Of a stretch of 64,000 nucleotides of DNA, positions 47,426-59,892 are shown one piece after another. The position numbers and the translations under genes were made by a program. A model generated the notes under the pieces. The model searched no databases. It was not told where the DNA came from and worked only from the letters and a program-made list of their open reading frames with translations. This DNA comes from Onchocerca volvulus (taxonomy: Eukaryota; Nematoda; Chromadorea; Rhabditida; Onchocercidae): the NCBI GenBank assembly GCA_000499405.2, contig HG738138.1:12773208-12837207 (forward strand), read 5' to 3'. How positions within the stretch are numbered: the stretch's first letter is position 1; each line of letters begins with the position of its first letter.

Positions 47426-50400
47426 TTACTGGGGAAGACTCGATGTTGCCAACCCAGGTTCGCTGTTTTGCAGTACAGCCGCTGATGCAGCACATGCTAA
47501 GTGCAACAATTTGTCTACCTGACATTTTTAAAATTAATCTTTGCAAATTTATTGATTTAAAGAAAACCAGCATCCAGGTGACCTAAGAACTTGCTGCGAA
47601 AGTTTTAAAAAAAAAAGAAATCCTTGGAAATGTTAAAAAAAGAAAGAAAAAATATGAAAACACAGAAAGGATTATCTACCTGCACAAGATCATCTTTGGC
47701 TCGCAGGAATCGCAATTCATCAGTGACTGTTACTGTACATTCAATGCCTTCTGGAGCAACAAAATCCTCAGCAATCTTTAAAAATGATCATGTTCAAAAG
47801 TTTTCTTTGATCTAAACTTAGCAGAATGTCACAAAAAATAAGAAAATAAAAGATTCGAAAATGTACCTTAATGCATGAATGGATATTCTGAACTTGGTGA
47901 GCTGCTCCAGAAGGTATAAATACAACGTCGCCTTCATTCTGCACAAACATGCGGCATTCAATTCCTGTAGCAAATTTTCGACATTGTTAACTAATATGAA
48001 TTGACTCAACAGAAATCATCCCTTGTTTTGATACAGGAAATGAAATAATAAGAAATAATAATTTAAAAAGTTGAGAAAAACCTCTTTCTTCGAAAAAATC
48101 CATCATTTCACGCGTCACCACCACGTCCTGGTTGTGAATAACATCACCTTTCCATTCTTCCCCCTAAATAAATTACGATATAATTCTACCAACTATCTTC
48201 ATGTGAATACCGAATTTTGGATCGTATGCAAAATCAAACTGACGAAATTTCGAAATAACCGCACTTTCATTTCTTTCCATTCCTCAATGGCAGCACGAAT
48301 TTTCATGTTATCATTGGGATGAAATATCTTCCAAATAGCACCAGCCTTTTCCGGCTCACGAAGAGCACGCTCCTTGTGATACCCACGGAAACCCTCTGCA
48401 TTCAAGCGCTGTTCAACAACTAAAATAATTCAGTTTCACATTATTTTGCATTATTGGCAGTGATATCAATAGGAAATTGCAAAAAATAAATAAAGTTGAT
48501 TCGAAATCAAAACATTAAAAAATCGAACATTGATCATTAAATTGCGGGGCATTACATAATCCTACTGTTAAAATATGGGGAAAACTTTTTCCAATTCATA
48601 AAAATAAAAACACCTACTATCTCTCACTTCTTGTCTTGACATTTCGACCGGTGCTTTAACAAATGGTAAAAAATTCACTGCATCAGATACATCCAGGTGC
48701 AATGGAGTAGAAGCCAAATGCGGGGCATTGTATAATCCTACAAAATGATCATATCATTTTTGACAAGCAAATAAAAACATCATTTTGATATTGACAAACA
48801 TGTAAAAATTTATAAGATTTCAGAAAAAAATCCGTAAAAATTTTAGAGCCAAAGCATACCGAAACAAATATAGACTTTCGGACCTGGATCTGGTCGCTCA
48901 CGTTTATCATTGAATAAATTCAGCAAGTTCAATCTACCACGGCCACTTTCCTCGCGATTAATATGAGTGTAATCCAGAAACGGCATGATCTCGTACAAAT
49001 TTACATACTGTTCAGGAGCAATATTAGAAAATAATTTCGATTCTGGGAAATCTTTTATCTGAAAAAAAAAATAATAATAATAATTCAGGATATCAGGAAT
49101 GCAAATTTCAGAAAGATGAAACAAATATCATGATATAAAATTTGAATGGATTACTTTCGACAGGAATAATTTTTGACCAATAAGTTTGAGAATTTCTTTG
49201 ACAGCTTAAACGCTAGCTTCAAACAGTCTCACCTTCATATAACAGTCATTGATGTCTCGCTTTAATCCAAATTTCGACCAGAACATTTTCAGTGAACACG
49301 GTCTGTCACGTATCATTACAGGTGAAAAATCTCCACTATTCAGAATACATAAATTCCGATCACCTGCAAACTTTTGAAACTGATGTGGTCAGCATGATAT
49401 GATCTGGTCAGCTAAAAAATCAGTTTGGTACTCAATTAAGAACTTCATTATATGTGAAAAGAACAACTAATAGCATAAACACGGCAGAAGCCAAATTTAT
49501 CATTGCATTTCTAATTTTTGAACAGCTCTCTCACCGAAAAAAACTAACATGAAGCTTTCTAAAATAACGACAGCAAGTTATTACACAAATGTTTCTAATA
49601 ATGATGGAACAATCCAATAAAATTTTTAAAAGAAAAGTAGAACTAACAAGCCACAATTTTTTCAAAGGCTTCTTGCGTCCACAATGATCGACGATAACGG
49701 GGATGACGATTCACATTTTCAACTATAATAGGATTGTGTGCAGTTAACTGAGCTTTGAAACGGGCGTACGCATCCAGTAAAAACTGAAAATGATATTGGG
49801 TCAAAGAAGAAATTTCAAGAAGTTTTAAATAATATCACCATCTGTGATTTGAAACAAAAAGTTCAGGTGTAAGAAAAAGAGAACTGCACAACTCCGACAG
49901 CAGAAACACTCGAAAGTCCTTGCCTGATCCTCGATAACACAAATCGTTTCGATCGGAAATTTCGAAGGAGGGGAAAATCGTGGACAATAGCACTTATTCT
50001 AAACGAATATTAAAATTAATATTTAAGCTGAATATTTGTACAGCTCAAAACTAAAACATTTGTCACAACAAAATTCATAAATTTGAGAAAATATATTTAA
50101 TTTGTTTAATGTTTCGAGATATGATGTGAAAAAAAAAAACAACGAACATCCTACAGAAAGAAAGGAGATAATGAATGTTTCTTTAGCAATATATGAATTC
50201 AAAAGATATTTTTGTATTTAATAAATCATGATCATAGAAGAATTAACTAAGAGAATACACACGAGAACACAAGCATCAATAATGACCTTCGCAATGCACG
50301 AAATCACAGTCAAGGGAGAAGTTGGATAATCAAATTTCAAATATTTGAGCAAATAATAAAAAAGAAATGAGCTCCTCAGTAACCTCCTGAAACAATTTCA

Positions 50401-53400
50401 TATTATATCCTCTTCCATGATTACCGTTACATGAAGCGCCACTCTTCTTGATACCATACCGTTCCAACTGTCCCATCGACCAACAAAGTGTATCACGAAA
50501 AATGTCTTCAAATATATGCAAATTAAAATTACAATGTAAAATATTGTAACTGATTATGTAATTCAGCGATATGAAATGTTCAAATAAAAATTTATTTATT
50601 ACGAAGTTTCAGTCAAAAAATTATGTTAAATCATTGTCAATTTCATATATTTTTATTAACCAGAGCTCTAAAGAAAAAGGAAATAAAATCAATTCCATCC
50701 AGATGAAATCTAATTATTTGTATTTCCACTGAATTGAAAAAATGAAGAGAAAAACATACCAAATGAAGGCAGAAAAGAACCCAAGTGAAACATAGTAGCA
50801 TCGTGAACGTGACCATTCAGACAAGGAAGTGATTTTAACCAATTGGGGGGGAATGAATCTGAAAATATTTCCTCTCTCGTTTTTGAATTTGAAATCAGTT
50901 GATAAGATAAAGAATAAAATTCTGACAAAGTGAAGGAATAAGAGGCAGAAAAAGAAAGAAGAAAAAAGGACTGAATTTATTAAGTTATGAGAAAGGTGTG
51001 TTTGAATACATCTCTATGCAATCATAATTTCGGCAGAAACAAAAGCATACTGCAGAGTTGACTGTACAAATCTTCCAGATAAAATTTTAAAAAATTGAAA
51101 ATGCAAGATTTTCATGATGTAAAATGATTTCTGAAAAGTCAACCGGACTTGGAATTCCATATTTACGTTTCGTATATCAAGAAGCTGTTTTTATCAATCT
51201 ATATAAATAAATTCATTAATAAATAAAGTGACTTCTTAACGATGTAACTAAATCAGTGAATGGATACTGACATTCTAATTCAATTAAATTAATTCAGATT
51301 TCGAATAAAGAAAGCAAAGCCCTAAATAAATGTCCATGCATCCAGTGTTCATGAGAATACTCATTTCAACGCCTTTTTCCATTGAATCTCATTGAACAAA
51401 ATGTATGGAATACCCATGACTACTTGAACAATATGTATCTCGTGCTTTTTCATTGACTATAATCGTTTTTCGGCCGTATTTACTTCACTTCGTTCTACTT
51501 TCAGTCAATGAAATTCATCCGTCTGTGTGGATGATCAAAAATGGAGAAAGATCTCCATTTTTGATCATCCGCATAGCTTCTTTTTTTAATTTTTATAATA
51601 AGACCGTTTCGGATGCATTTGCGCTTTAGAAAGCCGAAACATTTCTTCTGTTTCCCAGTATTTCAATGTAATTTTACCAAAAGTCATCATGTTTTTTCAT
51701 CTTTTAACACTTACTTGAAGTTTATCGGAAAGTATTCTTTTTGCTTCCTTAAATAATTTAATTTTCACTTCAAATTCAAATTTTATTTCGAGATGATGTT
51801 ACCATTTCTTCACTTCCTTCCATCTTTTTCAACAAGCATTTGCACTTCCAACGTTTATTAAACTTTGGCCATTTAGCAGTACTAACGAAATGGATTTCGA
51901 GAAGTATTCATGACAGTTTCAAATCCATGCTTTTGAAAACCATTCGAGGATTTTTTATTTCCTTTAATAAAATTTGCCGAATGGATTCTCTCAACCGCTT
52001 TTTGTCAGGAATCCACGCTTCTTCTACTCAATGTTTGTTGCAATTAGGAAATACGATTCCACTAAATGATCAACGAATGCGTCCAGCTATGCGCTTCTAT
52101 TCTGGTATCGATGTACAACGGCGTCAAGTAGACTCTTTGTATTCTGCCAATCGCCTTTAACTATGATCTAGCAAACTTCGCATATACACGTTCCTTATGA
52201 TAGTAATTCGAAATCCGAAACGATCACCTACATCACAAACACTCGCCTAAAATGATGTCCGACAAATCAAATAGCGAGCTTGACAAATGAATTCATTCTT
52301 CAACCTTCATGCTTAACCAATATATGGACAGTATGACTCATACACAGTAATTGATGTCGATCGTAAATGCTGGCATAATATTTTAGATCAGCCATGTGAA
52401 ACAAACCGCCTTTTCAGAGTGATTCAAATTACGTCATCAAAGTTAATGAGTTGCTACGCTCAAAATCATGTAATTTACTTTTAATCGATCTGCTTATTAC
52501 ATCGCTCTCATAATAATTGGCCCCATTCTATCCACATGTACTAAAGGATAAAAAAAAAATTCAGCTAAATAAAATTTTAGTCTTAATAACATTTTACAAT
52601 AAACAAATTAATTCAGCACTACAACACTAACGATCACGTTGATAACATATGGATTTTGATAAACTTACTGACCTATTAGAATTTACTTAAAGAAATGTAC
52701 CAATTAAAAAAATATTCAAACATGTTTGCATAGTTTTAGAGAATATTTTCACTTTGATTTTATAAGAAATTTTGTATAGCTTAATCTGCAGAGCATTTAG
52801 TGGTATTTAGACTTCCATACCATGAACAGTTGCAATTCTATTATGAACTGAATTCTTATGATATAGAGAAAAAAAAAAAGAAAAAAAAAAAAGAAAACAA
52901 AACAAAACAAAAAAATACAATGAATAATATTAGCCATACCTCTTCCATCCAATTCTTTATAGCACATTGTGCATAATTCCGACCCACAAATTCTACAACA
53001 AAAATGAGCATTTAGGATGGCAAACTGACACGAATCACATACTTGTTTTGCACCGAACGCATGATTGTAGTATGCTTCTCTCTCTACAATGAAGTGTCAT
53101 ATAGAAAAAATGATTAAACACCACAAGTGAAATATGATCTGGACATCCCACAGAACTAATTGGATGAGCGCTGATAATGTCAAAGCATTGCAGCAAATAT
53201 TCCTGGAAGCTTCAAGAAATCCAAAAAAATATCACTGTGTGCTGGGCGGCAAGGTTGCGTTGTTTGAATTACTCACATCAATGTTGCGCTGTTTAAATTA
53301 CTCACAAGCCATTCAAAAAATGTTTAAATGTTTAAACATAATATTTTGAGGCTGAAAACTTCCTCTACATAGGGTAATGCATAGCCGTGATACGTGCATC

Positions 53401-56101
53401 TAAATTATCACATGAAGAGCGTTGCGCTAGATGATGCCAGTCTCAGTAGCTAAAATAGGTAGAGAAAGTGTTGGTTAGCATGGCAAATATGTTTCTTTAT
53501 CAAAATAATTTGTTAGAATTTTCCGTGTTCTAAAACCCACAAATGCATAAGCAAAACTCATTAGAATGGTGGTCAAAAGTATTCTCAACTCTTAAATTAG
53601 ATCCGAAATGTTACAAATAACATGAAATAAAATATAAAGTTTGATAACTAAACAGTTCACATTTTATTTCGAAAATTCATCAAGTAGATGAAGTACTTAC
53701 ATCTTCAATTTATTATCCAGAAGATTTTGAAAAAATTGGCTGAACTTACCACAGAAGCCTGATATAGCTTCTTCTTCACGATGTACTACTTTTTCGTAAT
53801 TTGAATATACACACTGCAGAACATACGCGGCCATTTGAGCCGCTTCCGCCTTTTCCTTTGGCTTGCCTGAAAAAATTCTTCTTTCCCTTCATTAATGCAG
53901 AAGTATGAAAGAGCAAGAAGTTATAAAATCATATACGAGAGGAGTTGGGGGCAATTCTCTTCGATCTTCTGATGCTAAAAAGACCCTAAATCTCTTACTT
54001 CTCTAGAAGAATTGTAATATAAAATAATCAAACCGGTAGTGAACTTTTCATCAATGAATTGTTCCATGCGAACATCTACTTCATCCAGTAGAAATGATGA
54101 TTTAATTTTTTCGATATCACTGATCAAAAGATGGCGGCACAATTTGGGGTTATTACGATCACGTCTGAAAATAACGACAAAAAGTTCCATAGCAAGTCTT
54201 TTCAAAGAAATATTTATTATATAAAAAAACTCTTCAAAATCAAATAAACCTGAATTCATATTTTTTCTCATTTAAATCTGGCATACAACATTTAGCAATG
54301 GGAGAAAAAGGACTTGTTGAAGAGGAATATAACGACCGTAATAGTCATTTTCATAAACAAAAACTTACAACATGCGGTTGTAGAAACGACAATCCATAGC
54401 CTTATCTTTATCCGGTATAGTAGCGCAAATGATGCAAGGATCATACGAGGAAATTGCGCAGGGTTTTTCCTGAAAGATACTTACTAATTCTCATAACATG
54501 GGAAAATAAACTATTTTTCAATTTCAGAACTTTTAAATTGACTCATCAGCAGAGATTCAAATCATTTAGTATCCCAATATTGAAACAATTCATTTGTTGA
54601 AAAAAACGAAAAACTGTTTTTCAATTAATTGGATCGCACCATAAAATTATTTACTATAAGTGATGAGAATATATGAAACATTCCTCCGCACCTGCAAACG
54701 CCAATTCACGAGATCACAAGATGCTTCTATCATTTCTCGAAAATATTTGTATCTTTTAGGTTCATTATAGCGACTAAATTGTACAGTTTCGCCCCTCGCA
54801 TTATAATCTGAAATGTAAAAATAGCGATATGTAGTGGAAATTGTACACAAAAATTCGCAGTGCCTAAAAGCAGTATTTCGGAGGAATGAATACTGAACAC
54901 CGAAACTAATTCTACTTATTTGAGAAAACAAAGAAAATATACAAACAAGAAATAAAAAAAAAAAAAAAAAACAATAAACTATTTCCAGTAACGGTTGAAT
55001 ATTCACTTGAGGTGTTTTTCATGGAAGTTTTTTCCTTCAAATTCGGACCAACATGACGCAATCCTAAACAAACTTATCAGTAATAACAACAAATTTTTCA
55101 CGACCTCTATACATAACTCTCACTCATTCTAATTTCTTTAGCTATCTTCATAAAGATTTTGTTGCTGTATAATTCTAGAAGACTATAACCAAAAAATCTA
55201 ATCAAAAGTTAATTACAAATTGATTGCAGGCAATTTTCGGAATCTAGACTAAAAAACCAACTATGTGGCATGATAAGACGTTTCCCAATGATTTCGCCAT
55301 ATTTATCTCCTTTATTGCCCGTCGTTTGAATTGAACCATCATTTTCGCAACATGTTTCATTATCAAATGAATCAGTCTCAAAACGATCTACCGCAGTTCT
55401 TGATCTTTTGGGAGATATTGCCGAATCCGATTTTATGTCTAAACATCGATGTATTGTATTCACCCAAATTCACAAGATATTCAAGCTTACCAGGTGGTGC
55501 GCGAGCGATAAAAGCCAGGTAAAGCCAAAGCTTTGTGGGATATATTGATTTGAAAAGTTCAGAAAACCAATGTCCACTGATTTTGAAAGGTCCAAACACA
55601 GGAAGATTGGGCAATAAGCTTATGAAACGCAGTGATATCATGTTCAATATAGTACCTTGTTTTCGTGAGATCTTCAGTAGTGTTGTACATAAAGTGGAAG
55701 CACACAATCGTTGGGAGATGAAGCACACCAAACATTATCCAAACTTGTAATTTTGGTACAATTCGTAAAAACTAACCGAAATATTTCGAAGAAAAACAAT
55801 AGGGATTATAACTTACTCCAGTTATTACTCGATTGTCCTTCTAGCGATGCAGTACTTTCCCCAGTATTCCTGCAAAATAATGAATGAAACGGAAATCACT
55901 GGCAACTGTCAGTGGAATCTTTAGAAATTGACATTCATCAATTCAATTTCACATTATGCTTCAAAAAACTTCAAAGAACTAAGTTCACAGTATCAAATTT
56001 CCTAAAATTTTGAAAGGAAACCTATGTGCAAGAATACGAAAAAGAATCCAAAAATCTTACGTTGTAAAATATCCAGGATGACGCTTACCAACAGCAGCCA
56101 T
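47426..56101 (-). CDS. KDM3: JmjC histone demethylase, KDM3/JMJD1 type
   Basis: Twenty minus-strand exons join in phase to 755 residues: 56101-56061, 55869-55817, 55438-55262, 55063-55007, 54807-54692, 54469-54369, 54164-54034, 53866-53750, 53083-52940, 50858-50760, 50505-50384, 49783-49648, 49363-49233, 49058-48860, 48737-48618, 48419-48265, 48163-48082, 47964-47867, 47775-47680, 47518-47426. The start follows an acceptor at 56111, probably a spliced-leader site. A Cys-rich zinc finger is present (VCDSCQFAILNAHFCCRICG, SELCTMCY; exon 9). The JmjC domain holds the Fe(II) triad: LHLDVSD (about H555 and D557) and PSGAAHQVQN (about H683). KDM3 enzymes remove H3K9me1/2 using 2-oxoglutarate. The protein is shorter than vertebrate KDM3 (about 1300), mainly at the N-terminus. 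Early exons (1-4) are less certain than the rest. Confidence 0.9.
51526..51573. repeat. 22-bp-stem hairpin
   Basis: Arms 51526-51547 and 51552-51573 are complementary over 22 bases with a single G-U-type difference and a 4-nt loop. The core is GATGATCAAAAATGGAGA. Too short for a typical pre-miRNA; it may be a palindromic insertion or a structured intronic element. Confidence 0.75.
51840..52160 (+). other. Open frame nested antisense in KDM3 intron 9
   Basis: Plus-strand frame whose second half from 51981 (MDSLNRFLSGIHASSTQCLL, then QRMRPAMRFYSG and DVQRRQVDSLYSANRL) looks like genuine protein and is G+C-richer than the intron around it. There is no recognised domain and no clear splice partner. 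It could be a nested gene, a decayed insertion or chance. Confidence 0.25.
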
Positions 56102-56110
56102 TGCTCGAGC

Positions 56111-57780
56111 CTGTGATCAATCAAAAATTTAATTTAAGAAATCACAGTCATCAATATATAGAAATATAGAAAGTCCCAATCAATATTTCTACTAACTAGA
56201 GCTACAGCTTAATACATACCTGTTTATGCTACCTCCATTATTCAGCGTTCCAGTGTCAAAAATATCATACAAAGGACGGAAAGTGACTGAATAATATTTG
56301 CAAAAAAAGAAAGATCGGAAGAAGTTGCAGAATGGTGAGGAATAAAATGAATACAGATTATCATAAAAGAGGACAATAAAAGCTACAAAGAGCAGATATT
56401 TCTGGATATATCTTCCTACTCTCTAATTCTTGAATTACTTTTCAAGTTGCCAGACAGAGTAATACACGGTTCGGCCGACTTACCAATATGTGCACATAGA
56501 ATGCATGCTGGTAACTCAATGCAAAAAGTGGCGGTGAACTGCGTTCAGAATTGCTTTCAATGAAAAGACAGATGAGGAATGGAAAAGATAGATGTTAACA
56601 AATCAAACCATTTACGATTTCGTTAAAATACCGGAAATTAAAAAATATGGATTGGGTAGGTATATAGTTTCTCAAACGTCAAGTATCTAACTAACTTTGA
56701 TGTTGTAAATTTATGGTTTCATGGAGAATGCATCTAAATGCTTGTCATATTCTTAGAGGGTAAAATGGTTTTTCCAGAAAATTGGTGGTGTATTTTAGCA
56801 GCCAATGGATATAATAGCCAAATAAAGGACAATAAATCAGTGCAACACGGCTATAAATGGGATTTGGCCATGCATAGGTAATCTTAGAAGAGGCCTACAG
56901 TGCTGACCGTTAAAATCTAGTTCGCAATTCGTGGTCAAGTTGTCAAGTGGATCGTCCAATCTTCTGGCTAACATTTAGATGAGTTTTTCTCGGTTTGTTT
57001 GAAGAACATATCCAGAGTTCCCTGATGACCCAATACTAGAACGACAGTTTGACGCACCATCAGCTCTGGATTTAATCCACCAAACTATTTAAAAATTTGA
57101 ATTGCCAATTAATTTCTAAGATTGCATGTCTGAGACGTATATCATACGTAAGTCAAGAAAGATCTAATGTTATTCGATGAAGATTAGACGATCAAGTCCT
57201 ATCTGATAATACAACAGTGGATGAATAAAAGTACCGCATAAGATCATGTTGCATTGAATGATAATACTATCCATGACAAATTTTGTCATGACGGACAGAG
57301 AAAGTCATCTAGGCGATGTCACTGATAGAACTAATGCATTAATTTTGTGAAAAATTAATGTATAAAAAAGAGGAAGCCCAAGAGAATATAGAAAATAGTA
57401 ATATAAATTTTCAACCTCATTTGACAGATAAGATTGTGGAAAGAGCCGTCGCTGTTATGTTAATTTATTCAAGATTTTGTCCGAGATTTGACCAGATTTC
57501 TGTCTAAGATATTGACCAGATTTTATTTGTGACTTTATACAAAATCTTATTTCCGTTTAAACTTTTGTATCAGAGGCTTGGCTTCGGATTTCACCCAATT
57601 TTTGCCCGAAATTTTATTCGAGATTTTTTTTAGAATTTTGCCCGGTTTGTCTTGGAGTTCATATGAAAATTCCATCCGCAACTTTATTTCAAATTTTACT
57701 AGAGATTTCATTAGATACTTCGCCAGAAATTTTGTTTGAGATTTCTGGATAAACTAACAGATATTTTTTATGCTTAGTTA
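56111..57780. other. Upstream region of the KDM3-like gene
   Basis: Divergent, mostly non-coding. 57425-57760 contains a degenerate tandem array with recurring GAGATTT, TTTGCCCG and ACCAGATTT words. 56640-57400 has slightly higher G+C but is full of stops in all frames that I read. Confidence 0.45.
57425..57760. repeat. Degenerate tandem repeat (GAGATTTnnCCAGA-like words)
   Basis: Recurrent short words such as GAGATTTGACCAGATTT, GAAATTTTATTCGAGATTT and GATTTCATTAGATACTTCGCC, spaced irregularly over about 330 bases. Too diverged to define a unit by eye. Confidence 0.5.
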
Positions 57781-57822
57781 TCATAGGAGTTAAAAAAATA
57801 AAAAAAAAAAAAAAAAACACAC

Positions 57823-58196
57823 TCCTGAACGCAGTCGTACTCGCAGCATATCGAATTGTAACTCCAGATCTCTTCCAGCTAATTCAAGCACTCCAAATGA
57901 CGTATCGATAAGTCTCACATGTATTTTACAAATCTTCTCACGTTCACTTATCATTCAGGTGTTCTTAAGCTGTATTCATGCAGCCTTTCCTTTACGAGCA
58001 GTTAAATGAGAGATTAGATTTTCGCCTTTACAGTATCCAACGATGCAGCCTTCGAATCCATTGAAGCGTGCGTCGATACATTCCCTCACTCCTCAGCCAC
58101 ACGTAACGGCTGACACGTGGACAAATTCACTTGACTTTGCTGAAAGAGGCTGGCAGACTGCTTATACTTTTCCCCACCCTTCATTTCATCATCCAT
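57823..58196 (+). CDS. Two putative exons of an unidentified plus-strand gene (partial)
   Basis: Exon B runs from a good acceptor (CGCCTTTACAG, 58025-58035) at 58036 to TAA at 58194-58196. It encodes YPTMQPSNPLKRASIHSLTP, then VTADTWTNSLDFAERGWQTA and FPHPSFHHPL. Exon A is the preceding open frame from about 57823 (TPERSRTRSISNCNSRSLPA, NSSTPND). It can be spliced to exon B in phase either from CAG then GTGTTC at 57959 or from GAC then GTATCG near 57902. G+C is well above that of the flanks. The sequence is Ser/Thr/Pro-rich with basic RS-like dipeptides, suggesting a disordered C-terminal tail of a nuclear or regulatory protein. No family is recognised and no start exon was found upstream. 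Confidence 0.4.
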
Positions 58197-59892
58197 TGTA
58201 ACTCTTGCTTTTCCCGTCTCGCTCGCATGTGGAATGGATAACCGGTTGTCACGCACGTAATCATTTCGTTCTGCGGTCTTCATCTGTTCATCGTTTATGA
58301 GGAAGGGACGTTTTTTGCTTTTTTGTCTCTTCTTAGAGTTTCTTTCATGCATTCGGGAAATAAGACATTATCGATCTTGATTCAGGCCTTCATCCACGAT
58401 TTGAGGAAACTGTACTTTTCCAAAGCGCCTTTATGTGGCATAGAATAGATAGATGTTTTCTAATTACATTTCATTGTAGCAAAGTATCACTAACAATTGG
58501 TTGTCAGCATGCGACACGTCACATGTACATATGTTAGTACTATGTGCTTGACACAAAATACTTGGCCATATAACTGTTTAGGTATTGCTAACATTTAGAC
58601 CATCCAGTCAGACTTGGTGTGCTACTTAACACATATCTCTTTTCCGACCATTATTTAAGCATTCGGCTTTTTTAGATCCGAACGGTTCGCTCAAAGCAGT
58701 TGCCTATCTTTGCACAATTCATATTTATATTAATTCATTGGACAAAATAGGAAATGCATCTTCTTCCTAATTGAATGTTACGAATGAAGCTGAAAACACC
58801 GAACATGAATAGCACTGCCTAAAATATGTTTGCACGAAAAATTATAATTTAATTGAAATAGACTATGATGGGAAAGCACTAATATCTCTGATAAAGATAC
58901 AGTATTTCAAAATCAGGAATGTTTTAATTATTTTTTCTTGTTGAAACGATCATATATATTGAATTCCGATATGTAAATTTATCAGAATAACAGCCAGCCA
59001 TGTTTGTGATTCATTATTAGGTTCAGGTGGTATTGATTGGCTAATCGCTGGTTTTTCGCAAGATGCAAACATCAATTACTGGCAGTTTCAGTGTTAGGTG
59101 TTTTTGATCGTTCTAAATCTAATTTAATGGGAGTATTGAGTAATTAGTTCGAAAACAGAAGTGTTGGCGGTGACGTATTATAGGATCGTATGGTACTTTC
59201 TATCATTTGTACAGAGGATAGATTGGAAATGAGATCTATTCATGGAATAACTGCGTTGAAATCATGACAAAAAACGGTGCTAAACAAATGGTGGGGTGAA
59301 ATAGATAGGAATGGATTTGCGTCAATAAGACTGCATGTAATGATGAGAAGGATTAGTAAGCAAGATTAATCGTTAAGATCCTGAAATTTTTAAATCAATG
59401 AAAGTGGTCTCGAAGATTCAACAGAAGGATGAGTTCATAAGTATTTCTTTTTCAAAAATAGTCGGTTTTCGGGGAAAGACGTGATCATTTATAGGAGCGC
59501 TTATGTTCGTTAATCTAGCAAAAAGAACTTTTTTTCTTAAACTTATTTGTTTGGTCCTATAATATTGCAGTATTTAATCCTAGGTTAGCACCGAAATTCA
59601 CAAGCAATTACCTTAATGATCTTAAATTTGCCTATTGAGCTGTTAGATACCACAGTTTTACTTGATTGGTCAAGGTGGCTTCTTGGGCAGATCTTGATTA
59701 TTCAAGGTGGCTTCTTGGGCAGATCTGTTCTGCGGAGTATAGTTAACGAAAGATTATTAGTAATTTGTAATAAACGTTCAGAATTAATTTGTAGTGGAAA
59801 GACAAACATTCTTGAAATGATTTGCTTTCATTGATTTAAATTTTACTTGGGAAACTTTTAATTGCTTCTTTTGTATATTTGCAGTTTTAAGA
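58197..59892. other. Spacer upstream of the CDK-like gene
   Basis: No exon supported. A 25-bp perfect direct repeat (see next entry) lies at 59670-59726. A T-rich AG (59883-59884) nine bases before the kinase ATG is a likely spliced-leader acceptor. Confidence 0.45.
59670..59726. repeat. 25-bp direct duplication, 32-bp period
   Basis: TCAAGGTGGCTTCTTGGGCA plus GATCT occurs at 59670-59694 and 59702-59726 without mismatch, about 170 bases upstream of the kinase start codon. Confidence 0.85.

Larger units (their letters stand above)
50859..52939. other. 2.1-kb intron 9 of the KDM3-like gene
   Basis: The largest KDM3 intron except for some of those at the 5' end. It holds a 48-nt hairpin (51526-51573) and a plus-strand open frame (51840-52160), described separately. 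The rest is A/T-rich with an A-rich run at 52868-52915. Confidence 0.6.

Noticed and set aside
55378..55731. 117-codon minus-strand open frame that could be an extra KDM3 exon
   Set aside because: It can be joined in phase (donor CCTG then GTAAGC), but the flanking exons 55869-55817 and 55438-55262 also join to each other in phase, and the composition is Leu/Phe/Ile-rich without KDM3 similarity that I can recall. Left out of the model; transcripts could reverse this.
56640..57400. Possible BEL/Pao-type retrotransposon remnant
   Set aside because: Some words looked reminiscent of such elements, but no ordered motif series could be read in any frame.
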